Source: Membranipora membranacea (lineage: Eukaryota > Bryozoa > Gymnolaemata > Cheilostomatida > Membraniporidae). Taken from it: a stretch of DNA of 64,000 bases. The translations under genes and the position numbers were made by a program. Under the pieces are notes generated by a model, which was not told the DNA's origin, did not search any database, and saw only the letters and a program-made list of their open reading frames with translations. Shown here piece after piece: positions 1-13,104 of this stretch (positions are counted from its first letter, which is position 1; the number at the start of each line of letters is the position of its first letter). The DNA lies in contig OU612068.1 in NCBI GenBank assembly GCA_914767715.1, positions 27,466,001-27,530,000 on the forward strand, given 5' to 3'.

Positions 1-117
1 ACATACCAAGTGTTTACAAATACCTTTTATTTATTTATGGCACTTCAAGCATCAAGTAGAAAATGAGAAAAAGTAAAAAGAACTTGTTTGTAGACTATGC
101 CTAGCATACGAGACAAG

Positions 118-200
118 TGTGACAGTGTGACAGTTCTCCATCTGTGTGTGACAAGTGTGACAGTTCTCCATCTGATGTGTGACAGTTCTCCATCTGTGTG
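118..200. repeat. Short tandem repeat, about three copies
   Basis: The phrase gtgacagttctccatctg recurs three times with short spacers. It lies downstream of the carboxypeptidase stop codon, possibly in the 3' UTR. Nothing else is recognisable in 1-304 apart from possible polyadenylation signals near 26-35. Confidence 0.8.
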
Positions 201-304
201 ATGAAAATTAGATGAAACATTAGTTGTTGTCTAGTACGGAGGATCTCCTTGATAATAGTAATGGAATCTGACAATGTAGCAGACTCCAAATAATTATTTC
301 AAGA

Positions 305-376
305 TTACAGAATAAGGTCTACAGTTATGGCTTTGGTGGCGGACTCTATGGTGTATACTGCCTTTGTAAGCTCTAC
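305..376 (-). CDS. FOLH1: Last coding exon of the carboxypeptidase gene
   Basis: A poly-T tract and TAG acceptor precede an open stretch of 24 codons ending in TAA. Its reading ([16 protein letters not shown]) lines up with the C-terminal helix of human glutamate carboxypeptidase II, where a helix rich in alanine and threonine follows the VK of the preceding exon. The join from the donor at 1113/1112 (AAA|GTAGGT) gives an ungapped alignment. If that donor is skipped, exon 17 reads through to a stop at 1048-1050 and makes a slightly different tail. A TTTATT pair at 26-35 (AATAAA on the minus strand) is a plausible polyadenylation signal. Confidence 0.8.
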   Translation of the reverse strand, partial: VELTKAVYTIESATKAITVDLIL

Positions 377-3300
377 CTACAAAAACAAAAACAGTCATAA
401 TTCAGCGTCAGTTTGCAGGCTTTAATCTCGATTGAAACACCAAGTAAATTGTCAGTAAAGATTCATGTTTTTTACTTTTTATTGGCTGCAAAATTGAGTG
501 AAGTTTTTTTTCCCTCTCGGCTTCTGCTTTATTTTTTAAATAACAAGATATTTGCATTATGTATAGAACATGCAGCGGTGCAGTCAGGCAGTCTGTGACC
601 ACGCAGCCACAGACCAGAGAGGTGACCGCCCGATTGTAAGGGACCTTAGCTACCCCGCCCATGCACTGAAGCCCAGCAAGACCCCCTTAACCTCTGACCA
701 ATCATCCCCTCGCTGCAGAACGACAGCCAACCATTTCCCTTGGACCCGGAGGCTGCACCCCTCACTCCCCAGATGGCACCTGTTGAACAGGGCTACATCT
801 GTTGTAAACAGGGACCGTTCCCCTCTGCAGTTGTTGGCGATTAAAATTAAATATTTAATATTTGCCCTTGTATTATTATAGTGGGGCTAACTCGGAGATA
901 TCTCTCCTGAATTGACAGAATTTATAAATAACAAGTTAAAACGATAATGGAACAACATTTGGATAGGCATGTTTTTTAATGTTTTAAACTATGAGGAAAC
1001 ATGTCCTCGTGGGCGGATTTCCAGTATTAGCCTTACTTAAATTTTTTTTATTTGACTAGCTGTTTCGCCTTCAATTGGGAAACTGATTTTAAATTATATC
1101 GTTTGCTACCTACTTTTACTTTTTCCCAAGCTGCAGCATCATTGTCAGCGATCTCATACATGGCATCGGTGATTCCCCTGAAGCCAGCCCCAGTAATATG
1201 GACAGTGGCAGCTGGCGCAAACACCACATGTCTGTAAAAACGATATAAGCAATATACTATAATGAATATGATGTCTATAAAAACAATATAGATATAATAT
1301 GTGTATGATATATATATATACACTATTTTATTCGGCATACAATATCATCCTGGACTAAATGTTTTCCATAACATGCCAAAAAAATTACGGTAAAAGTTTG
1401 GGGGGGGGGAATAGAGAGAAATGATAGCACTTTGTGTTTGATAATAACATAGTTTGTGAGCTCACACCAAAAACACATAAATAGAGTGGTTAGATGTTTA
1501 GATGTTTTGGATCATACATTGTCTGGTACACAAATTACAAAGAGAGTTGCAAGAGAAAATCTGACAAAAACTATAAAAAATTGTTTCTATCACCCACTTG
1601 ATATACTTTTCTTCTCCAACTCCAAGGTCGTAGAGAAAGGATCTCTCAAGCTGAAACAGCATATCGTTTAGTCTGCGTACTTCACTCCAACTGAAACTCA
1701 GAACCAAATAAATTGACTATTGAGACATTAGGCTGAGATATAAAAATCTAAACCATAGTAAATAGTACAAAATAGTATATATTCTTACGGATTTAACGTT
1801 TTGAAATTTTTTTGATAAATGAGTGTATTTTGACGAGGTGAGTTTGATTTATAATACTCACCTAGTCTGTTCGTTGACTGCCTGGACTTGCGAATCAAAG
1901 GCTAGAGCTGCCTCATGAAATTGTTCAATGGATGTCTCCAGATCCTCTGCAAAATAGAAATTTGTCTCAATAGTCAAAATTGTATGTATGTATGTTTGTA
2001 TTTTTGTTCCTCCTAAAATCAACAGTGTGATGTACCAGAGTGAATTCCACTAGAAAAAAAATTAAGTCAGTAAAATACACAGCAGTAAAATATTAATAAT
2101 TGTAAAATAATTACAGGGGTATTGTGAATATGATAGACGCTGAAGTTGATCTACCGTTTCTATTGGCTAATCCAGTGAGGGGACCGATCAAGTCACTTGA
2201 ACAACATGAGAAAACTTGGACATTGGCAAATTTATGGCAAACAACTCCTCGTGCATACCAAGTATCAGAATACAGAGCACAATTGAATCTGTAATTTCTA
2301 AGTATATATGTGTGAAATATAATTGTATTGAAGCTTTTTTATTGAATATTTGAAAAAAAAAACTAACCCAGAGATTTATCTAAGTTTTTAGCCGTCAGCT
2401 TAGTTCTTGTAGCCTCATCAAGCTGATTGTATATTTCTTGTAGTCTGTGACCATAGCTGCTGGTTATGAACGGAATCATAATAGAGTCAGCTATACTCCT
2501 AAGTATCTCTGTGAAGAATTGTGACAGCATTTTATGGAAGGAGAAGGACGGATCTACGTAACGCTCCACGTTGAGGAATGTATCATAAGCTGTGTGATAC
2601 AAAGGATAGTATGATCCCAGTGATATCTTCTTCTACAAAAGTAAGAACATAGAATGGTGAAAACAGTGAATTACTGTGAAACTCAAAGGAAATCATTAAA
2701 ATTATCAAAGCTCCTGCTGTGAACAGACAAAATGACAAATACTTTGATATTATGGTTACAAAACCAGTGGAGATTCCATTTAAACTTATATAATAATACA
2801 ATATGCATAATAAATAAATACACATTTAATGATTTGGAGATCAACAGATATCCCTTCTGGAGCCTGACCAGCCCCATTATCTAGAGCTCAGCAGTTATGT
2901 GTTTAGAGACAAGTCTAACAAAGACCAGAAATAGTGGAAGCTGGAGGTGAATTCTTCAACAAAAACTGCGTTTTGTGCTTCTAATGTCTAACAAATGAAG
3001 CATACACAAGCTCATGAAGTCACAGCCAGTTTGATTGTGCAGCATTATTTGACATTTGGTTGCCGGCCAGAAGTTTGAGTCGTCCCTTGGAGTTTGACAC
3101 TTACCTTATCGTAGTAGTATACCACGTCCATACTTGTGATCCCATGTCTGTGATAGAAACCTGTATGATCACTTCCAGAACTAATATCTCGTATTCTAAA
3201 ACACCTGATACAAGTTAGTCAATGTGACACAATAACAAGTGCAGAAGCTTAGTAATTTATTTTCCTCTCATCTAAGACTGGTAAAGGGTAACATTCCGAA

Positions 3301-6300
3301 GTATGTACTCCACATAGACCTGAAAGGAATGGTAACGTTTTATTTACAAAGGTTCTGCTACGTGTGCGCTCTATTGCTTGGGCCTTATAAGAAAAAATTG
3401 TAGGGGATTATTTCATTGCACTACCGTTTTTCAGACTCTTCGTCATCAGACAAGCGGAGGTCTGTTTTCAAGATTGATGATGATGTAGGTCAGTTTGAGA
3501 ATCACAGCACTGAGAAATAATTTTTGTTTGTTTCAAAGTTGTTGATAGGGATTAACAAGATAAGAAAAGCTGAATGTAATGAAATAGTACTCAGGTTTTG
3601 GGTCAGGTAAGGATGAGTTCCCTGTGATCTCCAACCATTCATCATACAGTGTCCTGTCAGGATCTGTTGCGTTGGCCAGTTTTACCTGCAAATATTATAT
3701 TTCTTGCTAACATATATGATGAGTGCTGACATAAAACATTAAATGTGAGATGAATAGTTGTACGTAAACTAATGCACAATGTTTTCTTTTTCTCAGGCTT
3801 GTAAAACAAAAATGAAAGGGTGGCTGAACACCTTAAAACCGCTCAAGGGTTCAACTTTAATTCTCAGAAATTAAGCTAAACCATAAACAATTTTAGGAGT
3901 TATGTTAGTCTAGTCAAAAACATTCCATGGAAAATAATACATACTTTTTTTGCAGTATCATACATCAACTGGAACATTAAAGGAGATGCGCCAGGTCTAA
4001 TAACTTGATTGTACACAACTCCACTGTCACAGTTCAAATAAGCTACAGCCCTAGCTTCAAGTAACACCTTCACCTCCTAACGGAAAAACAAAATGGAACA
4101 AAACATTGGAGACCCCCTGCTAATGAGAACTATAAGGATTGATGGAGGAGCCGATAGCGCATTTGATCTCAACCATGAATGCAGTATCAGGGCCAGGTTT
4201 GAACGTGCATTCGTCTCAAGTGCCTTCTCTGGTTGCTGAAGATGTTTCAAAAACATTACTGATCACCAGCAAGATCTTAACAGGGAATCCTGACCAGAAG
4301 GTTCTGTCCTACATTTAAGTAAAAGTCTCAATTTTATACCTTTGGGTTGTTTGTTTTATTGGATGTTTTGTGAAACGACTTCCCATAACTTCCGATACAT
4401 AAATCTGTTGTCTATGGATTTATCTATGAAATTCATAGCATCTCCTTTTCACATTTTATTCCCGATCTACATTGAAAAACTCACATCAAGCCACTCTATA
4501 GAACCCAACATTCCATACTCCTCACCATCCCAGCTGCAGAACACTATTGATCTTCTCGGTCTCCAACCTAAAATGTTCAGAGGAAAAAAATGACTAATTA
4601 CTAAACAGAATAAGATTAATATGGGCATAATCTAATCAACGTAGTCCAATAAGATCTTCTTAGCTCAAAATCAACAGCATTAGTTTGGTTTTGCGTGATT
4701 GCATGGAATGGAAATAATCCACCTTCAGTTGCACAGAAAATATTTTGTAGAGTGGGGTTAAACAGGCCCACTCATTTGTCCCCAATTTGTCCTTGTCTAT
4801 TGGATTAGTTTTGAGTGTAGACATACGAAGTTAGTTTTTAGAAGTGGAGCTCTCTACCTGTTTTCATAAGCTCTGCAAACACTCTGCTAGTCTCCATCAT
4901 AGTGGACGTTCCACTAACAGCATCAGTGGCTCCATCACCCCACGCATCTCTGTGATTTCCCATCAACACATAACGGTCTGTAATAAAACATCATTACAGG
5001 TATAATTGATCAGTGACGGTCATATTGGTACGCTGTATAAACAAACCTGCCTGATTTTGCAGTTCTTTTAGTTTTAGTGAAAACGTTTTATTACGGATTG
5101 GGATGAGAAAAATGCAATAGAAAAATTGAAAAAACTCGATCATAAATATCAGATTATGTGTATTTGATGTCACCAATTACTGTCATTCCTGATATTGGTA
5201 GATAAAACTATGACTCAATAACTGAAGAAAAATTTGCCGGCTCTAGAATTCTCTGAATGTACCTAACCTGGTTCTTCTGAGCCTTCTATGATTCCAAATA
5301 TGTTGGTTATGTCTGTCTTGTTATCTGTGTTGTAGTTCTTAATCTTAAATTTCCTGAAAGAAAACCCAGAGACAATTTATTGACATTTTTTGAGCTACCT
5401 AACACGATAAATTTCTGATGAGTATATTTTTATGTCATTGCTACTAGTTTGAGGGATGACTCTTAGCACCTTTACTAGCCATATAAAGTGCCAAAAAGAG
5501 ACAGTAATTCATATGGCATTGATCTAAAAATAACTCTATCCTTATCCTGTTTTCACTTGTGTTATCATTCCTCGGTAGGCAGGATAAAGCGATAAATTGA
5601 TCAGAAATATAAAACTTACTTTCCACTAAGTAAAGTTCCACCATATCTGATTGTAACACCGTCAAGCGTGGTTTTCCAATCATCATACTCAACCTCATCT
5701 CCCGTCATACGCCTAAAGAACTCCTTAACCTCACCATATCCGACGGGTTGAGTGGGGATACCAGGGATAATCTCCTCCTGTCTAACCTGGTCGACTGTCT
5801 TCCTCCAGGCATAATCTGTACCAATAAGTATTAAAGGGCAACCATCGTTTCAAACAACTTCTCATTGATTAATAGCAGATTGCACCTTCTGCATAGGGAA
5901 AAAGACAAAATCTAATTCGGAATGATTATTCTGCCAGAATTATTGTGAAACATTTCATCCATCAGGTACCCAAACTCAGGTAAAATAGAATACCACAGAG
6001 CAGTTTCCTGTTTTTGTGATTATGTGTTCTATCATCATAACCACACTGATTTCGAGATTACACTATTAGTATGTGCATCTCTGATCGATAGAGCTTCTGT
6101 CGCAAATATTGAGCACCTACATTTGGCTAAAAAAGAGGACAACTTTAATTTTATCAAACAGACATGATCGAAACAGATTTTCCTAGCTCTGCATTATTAG
6201 TTCTCTCTTCTGAGCTTAGGCTAGCAATACACAGTTTCGATGTCACTTTTCTTGTCAAAAACATGTGTTAAATGCTCTTCTAAAACTGTTAGAAAGTGAT

Positions 6301-9300
6301 ACCAGATTTTCTGAATATAAATTAGAATATTTTAACAAAGAATGAGAAAATGATAAGTGTATATCCAAAAGTTTGGGTAATCATCCATACGTCTCCTAAA
6401 TACTGAATTTCAGCTGCACTCAAGCTAAGTGAATTAATTCACTCTCTATCGATCAGAGATATACATGCAATAGTATATCACGTGATCAGTGTGCATCATA
6501 ACAGCAATGTCTTGGAAGCTCCCCTAAACTGAAGATTTACCCAGCTTAGAGTCAGCAACTACTTTGAGTTTTGCATTGCGTAATGCACAAAGCTGATGCT
6601 GCCTAGCGCATTATTTACTACCCATTAATGCATTGCTGCGAAACCTTGGTTGCCCTTTAAGTATCAAAGTAACCAAAGTCAAAGGCAGAATTTGAATCAA
6701 AATCTACCGAATGCGGCCCTACTAAAAAAACAAGATGGGTCCACCTGTGGGTATCAATAATAGTCTTAGGTCATATGGATTTTTTAAAATTTCTTTATGA
6801 CTGCCATAATGACTTCAATGGATGTTTTCCATGATGCAGCGACTCTGTTTAATATATTGGAGTGTCTCCGACAATTAAAACTCAAGGTAATAAAGTGAGT
6901 AGAGCTGAGAGTCTGTCTGTACCTTTCGATGGAAAGCCTGGTGTAAGTGGGTCACCTAATAAGTCCATAGCCACACCTAATTCTACACCACTTGGTGGTA
7001 GATACCATGAGTTAGGGAATGTGTCCTCGTACGTAGCATTCATCTTAGATAGATCTACATTATCCTTAGGATCGTTATATAAGATAACTCCTAGTGCACC
7101 AGCTTTTTCAGCTGAAATGATCTAAAAAACAGAAATCACACACACTTTATTCATTGTGTTTAAGGGGATGTTGGTTAAAATCAACTCAAAGTATCGGCGG
7201 CGATAAAGTGGTTGCAATGCTATAATGGCTGAAGTATAATATTGGCTGCAATCTTCCATATTGTTCTCTGTTTTGTAGGCAGGTCGTAGCACACCTGCGG
7301 GCTCAACAAAGCCCATGAGAGTGTGGGATGCAGTGGGATTCTAGTGCCTGGCGCTCTTACTTACTGAGCCATCTCCTGTGGTATATACGGAAAAGCTGTC
7401 ATATTTTAATGACAAGAACGGCTACTCATTTCGTATTTCTGAATCTGGTAATTGCTGTATTGGAATGAAGTACCACATATTTCAGCCGTTTGTGGACTTT
7501 TTAGTTTAATTATCACACAAAAAGTGATTTAATATAACGTTTACCTTCTCCCCACGTCCTATCATGCCGTATCTGCATATTACTATGGCTCCATTTACGT
7601 TTATAGTTTTATTAGTTTCCAAGAACTTGAAATCTTCCTCTCGGCAGTAGTTAACGTAATAAGCTTTATCACTCTACAAACAAGTAATAAACTGTAATAT
7701 GACTCAAAAAGAAATAAATATATTATTTGATATCATGTATTTAATGATCTTTCCTCTATCAAGGCATTTAACAAGTTTCACCTGTTACATTCCCTACTTT
7801 TCACTTACATTCTAGAATTATAGTGTACTAGTAATGATAAAAGACACTGTAACTCACCTCAACTATTCCACCTTTAGCGTAGCCATTAAATGGAGGTACT
7901 GATGGTCCTGTTATATTAGCCTCAGTGAGTGCTCCAGCGAACTCTTCATCGCCATTTGAGTCTAAGATGAGGGCCTTGAAAGTGATAATGTATTAGTTAC
8001 ATTTTCAAAACTCTATTTTAAGCTATGTTACTGAATTATTTCAGCGCTCCAGTATTACATATAGTCTTACCTCCACATATTGTTACATGGTGTTGATTTA
8101 TGATTGTACATCGAAGCACACATTAGTGTAGAACCATATTATTTTTGAGTAAATTACAATTAGGTTTTAGTTGCATTTCTCTCTCTTCAAGTATATTATC
8201 ATATATCATATCATACATTATGAAGCAAATTTTGCATTCTGGAAGAAAGACAATGAAAAAAAAAGGATTGGAAGACTGTTTTAACTGTCAAATTATTACT
8301 GTGAACTACCAATTGTGTACATAAAAATGTCAGATACGATCCTTGCAACTACAGATTGACATCCATGGCTTTATCTGGGCGAATTTAATGTACAGGAAAA
8401 GATTTGGTTACCGAGTGTTATGCTGGGACTAGCCATCCACAGCGTGAGGAAGTAAACCTACCTGGTTCATTTTTCCTTCCTGATCGCCTGGGTATGAAAG
8501 CAGGGTGTTATATATATATTTTTTTACTTGGAACCCATAACTTCTCCAGGTATCGGCAATTTTATCTCCAAGCTCATTATTTCTGTCACTGCCTGCTAAA
8601 TGAGGCAGCCTGCTGAATTCTCTAGAGAATAAAACGATATGGGATATGAATATGGCTTCAGCAGAACTAACTGTAACTAGCTCTGAACAGACGCAGCACA
8701 TCTAACTATGTAAAAGGCAAGGCTGCGTATTCGATATATCTAGGGATTATACCTCTGTTGGAGAACACATTTTGTTCCTCTTCTTTGTTCTCCTTTATAA
8801 AGCTTGCTTGGATTAAACATGCAAAGCCTAAAGCTCAGCTGCACTCTTGTCCCTCCCTGCCTTGACGATGGCCAAGGGTTCAACACATTTTTTAAGAGGA
8901 GACAAGTCCAACTGCTGAGAACTCCCAGTGGTAATTGCTGGATAATTGTGCTACACGCTTGTACTATCCTAAGTCATAACATGTCTACAGGAATACCTTA
9001 TCATTCTATCAGTGCTTATACTGTTTTTATGACACATGGAGGGCCATTTCATCTTTGCTGTACTAGCACTTATTTATTATGTTACTGATATACAAACACA
9101 CTTAAAAACAAAAGTTTGTCAGGCAAACTAGCTAACTGAAGCTGCACACCCCGATGCCACTCAAAATATATGTGCAGTGCAAACCTGTAATTTTTTCGAT
9201 AGAGCCGAACAAGACCTTTACCATACCAAATCAAGCCCATATCCATAAAGTTATTATACAGTATAGTATACATTATAATAACTATATGCCCTTACCTCTC

Positions 9301-10546
9301 AGTCTCTCTTATTCTCTCAGAATCAGTGTTAGCGTAGAGGAACTCTCTGTTAATTCTGTCCCTCTCATCATCCTTCTGGTTAGGATTAGTCTGTGCTCCA
9401 GTGCTGCTGCCAGAACTGTCTGTGGAATCTGGAGAGGATTGGGCTTTAGTAGCAAAATGTCCAATTAACCCTCCAATCAGGAGCCCTGAAAAGGTAAAAG
9501 TCTCTTCCATATAAATTTATGTGTAAAAATAAAGATGGAGTAAGTCTCCCATAGTGGCTCATTGTTAATCTGGAACTTCCCCTTGTAGATCGCATTCTGA
9601 ACATTCCTTAAATTGAAGGCTCCGCGAATTATGAGATGTACTGGATTTAAATAATCACATACTGTTTTCACACATATTTTTGGTATCTGCGTTTAGAGAC
9701 GAAGTACAGATTTTGATTGCCCCCAGCAACTAAAATAAAATAAATCTTTCCAAATATTCCGTCCAAAGAAATTGGTGGTACAAATGCAGCTTGATGCAAA
9801 TACAGACTTTGGCGGTGGTTGGGAAAATGGTTGTTAATGAAATGCTACTACCAGCTATCCCGACACAGTTTAAGCGCTAAAGCTTAAACTTGCATTGAAT
9901 AACTGACCGTCACACAACTACAAAGATTTTAATTGGCATATCTGACCCCCTTCCCCATTACACTGATGTGCATCCCATCAAAATACTGTTCCAAATTATT
10001 AGGGTGACAGCGGTTCATCAATTTTTAACATTCTATATAATGAGAACATGTTGTGTTTAACCAAAAACTCCTGAATTGAAGTGAAGTTTCAGTGAGAGAT
10101 ATTAAAATAGTTTTATTTGGGGGGGGGGGGGGGGGGGCTCGAAGCATGACCTGCTTAGCAAGAAAGATCAATGTCACTCTTATTTATCTATATTTTTATC
10201 AGATATATTTATTTATTCCTGCATAGATTTTAACCGTGTACACAGAATTACTCATGACAACATCATAAAATCAGATGTCTTATCACACGCCACATCCCGA
10301 AGCATGGCCACAATATCTGCCCCAGAATGCTCTCTGTTTGCAGGCAGGTCGGAGCACACCTGGGGCCCAATCAAACCCCAGAAGTCGATGGACTGCAGTG
10401 GGATTCGAATCCGAGACCTTCAACATATGCATGGTATAGGATCGGCGCTTCTAACCAACTGAGCCACCTCCTACTACAAAACTTTGAGTTTACGTACCTG
10501 CTGCTACAGCCACAACCACTGATATAACTATAGTCTTGTCAACCAT
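305..10546 (-). CDS. FOLH1: Glutamate carboxypeptidase II / N-acetylated-alpha-linked acidic dipeptidase, complete, 18 exons
   Basis: Zinc metallopeptidase of family M28B that removes C-terminal glutamate from peptide and folate substrates at the cell surface. Coding exons in transcript order: 10498-10546, 9296-9485, 8462-8621, 7858-7974, 7545-7673, 6923-7121, 5620-5815, 5268-5353, 4858-4977, 4485-4567, 3945-4076, 3591-3685, 3105-3195, 2368-2632, 1862-1946, 1607-1690, 1114-1231, 305-376. Every junction keeps phase and the sum is 757 codons including the stop, against 750 residues in human. A signal anchor spans about residues 4-28 ([11 protein letters not shown], then [11 protein letters not shown]). 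Zinc ligands by homology: His384 and Asp394 ([12 protein letters not shown]), catalytic Glu431 and Glu432 (SWDGEEYG), Asp460, and His562 ([10 protein letters not shown]). The start is the ATG that opens the anchor. A paralogue-level name such as NAALAD2 is equally possible. The weakest junction is the donor at 3591 (GTACTA). Confidence 0.95.
5831..6660. mobile_element. TTAA-flanked MITE, copy 1, with a nested insertion
   Basis: The element begins TTAA AGGGCAACC and ends GGTTGCCCT TTAA, so the inverted termini are bounded by a TTAA duplication as in piggyBac-type elements. It sits in the intron between carboxypeptidase exons 6 and 7. The three other copies here are about 370-385 bp. This one is 830 bp because a further inverted-repeat element (arms at 6071-6093 and 6444-6469) lies inside it. 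Confidence 0.85.
6071..6469. mobile_element. Inverted-repeat element nested in MITE copy 1
   Basis: ATGTGCATCTCTGATCGATAGAG at 6071-6093 is mirrored by CTCTATCGATCAGAGATATACATG at 6444-6467, allowing a small indel. The interval accounts for the extra length of the host MITE. No coding capacity is visible. Confidence 0.6.
7262..7382 (-). mobile_element. tRNA-derived SINE fragment, decayed copy
   Basis: On the minus strand GATGGCTCAGTAAGTAAGAG resembles a tRNA A box, and the following sequence matches the element at 10327-10473, including the shared phrase ggcaggtcg.agcacacctg. The B box is degraded (ggattctagtgcc on the plus strand). It lies in an intron of the carboxypeptidase gene. Confidence 0.65.
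10121..10137. repeat. Homopolymer G tract
   Basis: A run of about 17-19 G residues. Its exact length is likely to be uncertain in any assembly. Confidence 0.9.
10327..10473 (-). mobile_element. tRNA-derived SINE
   Basis: Read on the minus strand it opens with an A-box-like TGGCTCAGTTGGTTAG (10451-10466) and has an intact B-box-like GGATTCGAATCC (10401-10412), the arrangement of an internal RNA polymerase III promoter. A related copy is at 7262-7382. The body continues with a non-tRNA section. It is not a functional tRNA gene because no closed acceptor stem is visible. Confidence 0.75.
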
Positions 10547-10693
10547 AACTTTAGAGTTCTGATTTTGATAATCTAAGCCAACCAAGAGGTTTGCTCCTGA
10601 ATTTCAATGTTAAATACTTTTTTTTTCAATCTGACATTCATTCTAAACACTGCACTCATAAAATGGGTGAGGTATGTGGGTGCTTTGACAGAC

Positions 10694-10752
10694 ATGCCAA
10701 TGACATATCCATGACATGCCATGACATATCCTTGACATATCCATGACATATC
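10694..10752. repeat. Short tandem array of catgacatatc-like units
   Basis: About five imperfect copies of an 11-12 bp unit lie just upstream of the carboxypeptidase start codon, in or near the expected 5' UTR or promoter. No TATA box or other promoter element can be assigned with confidence. Confidence 0.75.
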
Positions 10753-10759
10753 ACCTACT

Positions 10760-13080
10760 TGAAATATAATGTACAAATGTTATAAAACAGATGCTGGACA
10801 ACTCCTGGTGTAATGATTTTCATTCCTTTCTTTGCAAGGGCATTCAATTAACTCGCGATTTTACCCTGAAACTCAATCATTGTTGAGGAAAAAGTAGGGA
10901 TTTCATGGCAGGTATGTGCAACTGATATGATATATGATATGATATAGATCACTTAGGCACTAACTTTATCAAACGCTAAGTGATGTGAAGTTTGTTAATC
11001 TGATAAAAGAATTATAAATAAGGTCCCCTCAAATCTCCATAGCTATAGTCTATCATTTGCCTTGGCTGGGGGTGGTCAGGCAGGAGTCTGGGGGCTCAGA
11101 CTATCATTTAGATGGTATTTGATTTTTACTCAAGATGTATAGATTGTATAGAAGATGCACAGTTTATACTCTTATCAGCATTGAATTTTGGTTTATATGT
11201 TGTATAATATATTATTTATCGTCAATGAATTTCTGTATTTTGTTAATCAGACTGTAATTTGAAGTTGTTCACCCCTTGGTTTAAATCCCAATAAATAAAA
11301 TAACCTCCAATTCGCGATATGTATGGTTCAAATAGTACAAATGCAATCGTAGCAGATCTGGGCTTGTAATTGCTGATAATTCATTTGTGTGAGAGACTAC
11401 CCAAATCGATAAGACTACTGATCAAACAATACCTCAGTGGTAAGTAAAGCTACTATCGTACAATGTGCGCTAGCCTCAACTACTGAGCACTGGTTTAGTT
11501 TTATGTCGGGTGTAATTCTCAGTGGAATTTCTCAAGGATTTATTTTGAGCAATTGTAACAATCTGTAAATGCGAAGAATTTAATTCAGTGTTCTCTGATT
11601 ACATGTATACTTTTGTATGTCATGAACCAGCCTCCTGGCGCTGACTTCAATTGTAATCCTCTAGTTGATGAATATTTCCTCATTGGGCTGACTGAATCAG
11701 CTATTTCTCTGTTTATATGTATACTTTTGTACCTTGTGAACCCACCTACTGGCGCTGACTTCAATTGTAATCCTCTAGTTGATGAATATGCCTCATTGGG
11801 CTGACTGAATCAGCTAATTCTCTGTTTATATGTATACAGTTGTACATTGCGAACCCACCTTCTGGCGCTGGCTTCAATTGTAATCCTCTAGTTGATGAAT
11901 ATTTCCTCATTGGGCTGACTGATTTTTACAGGTGTCCTCCAGGTTTTTATAGTGCTGGTGTTATATCCGTAAAATGACATTATTGGTTTCCTAAATGTAA
12001 CCACGTTGACATTTTAATTACACTGGTTGTGATGAGATATTACTATGGTAACCATTCCTTTTCAATCAAAGACCAGGCACCCAGCATTTCTAACTAATAG
12101 ATGATTCATCATTAATGTATTTTTGCCACATCATTTTAACTGTCAGTTGTGAACGTGGAATAGAGAAGAATAGAAGCATTAACAACAGCTCGCTCTTTCC
12201 ATTATTTCCATCTCACCATCTTACGATCCAACTCACAAAGCACTCTTTCACGCTAACTATAAGATCAAAGAACACAACTTGACATACAATACAATACATG
12301 AAGAGCACTTTGGCACGATAATAACACCCCACAGATATCCAGACACACGCTAAAATCCTTAGAGCACTGGTTTTGCTGTCCTGGTATTGTGCAATGTTTG
12401 CATTTACAGGTGTCAAGGTGTGAACTTGTGACTAGTCTTAACCTTAATTATGTGATTCACCTGTTTTGATCTGAATGTTTTGTCAGTTTTGATTTATCTA
12501 GCTGTCAAAACTTTAGTGTGTCCTAGTTGACCTTCTCTTGTTTTTGTTTTTCCATGATGCAGTCTGTTGGTTTTCCATTTGCACAATTCTCCATGGGTTT
12601 TTATAGGTGCCAAAAGATCTTGTGACCCTGGGATAATGCTTGGCTATAGTTCGATACAACTTAAGTGTATCACTCCCTCTACTTACTCTTGTATTACTAG
12701 TTCCTGTCACCATGTAGCTTGTGTCTAGATAAATTCTTATAATGATAACCTATGATGATTATGCCTTAACCTAAACTACCCGTCACCATGCACTGAATGC
12801 CTAAGTATGTTTCTGCTGGGTCTCAATTTAAGTTATTAATGATAATTGAATTAAATTTACTTTTGATTTGTATGTTTAAAGAGTATGTGCGGGTTAATGG
12901 TGACTTGCTGTCTTCACAGCATGCTGGGAAAATTCTCTAATGAAAACTTTACTACACTACGGCCAAAACTAGATCTCATATCTATAACTCAAAAGTCCTT
13001 GAATCTCGTATCACCTGTGTAAAATTTATGTTATGATGCCTGGTGACCAAGTAGTCACCCTTAGTTCTGACTTCTGACTT
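10760..13080. other. Intergenic stretch, no gene recognised
   Basis: Apart from the tandem repeat at 11592-11930 this interval has only short open frames that match nothing I know and no paired splice signals with conserved coding. It separates the 5' end of the carboxypeptidase gene from the repeat-rich region to the right. Confidence 0.6.
11592..11930. repeat. Tandem repeat, three copies of about 114 bp
   Basis: Copies begin at 11592, 11706 and 11819 with tctctg. They share the core ggcgctgacttcaattgtaa followed by a common stretch ending gggctgactga. The copies are over 90 percent alike by eye. The open frame through them is a by-product of the repeat. Confidence 0.95.
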
Positions 13081-13104
13081 TTGCAAGCTCATAGTTTTTT
13101 TTTG

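Noticed and set aside
570-881. 103-codon plus-strand open frame
   Set aside because: It lies in the last intron of the carboxypeptidase gene, in locally GC-rich sequence, with no domain and no splice context.
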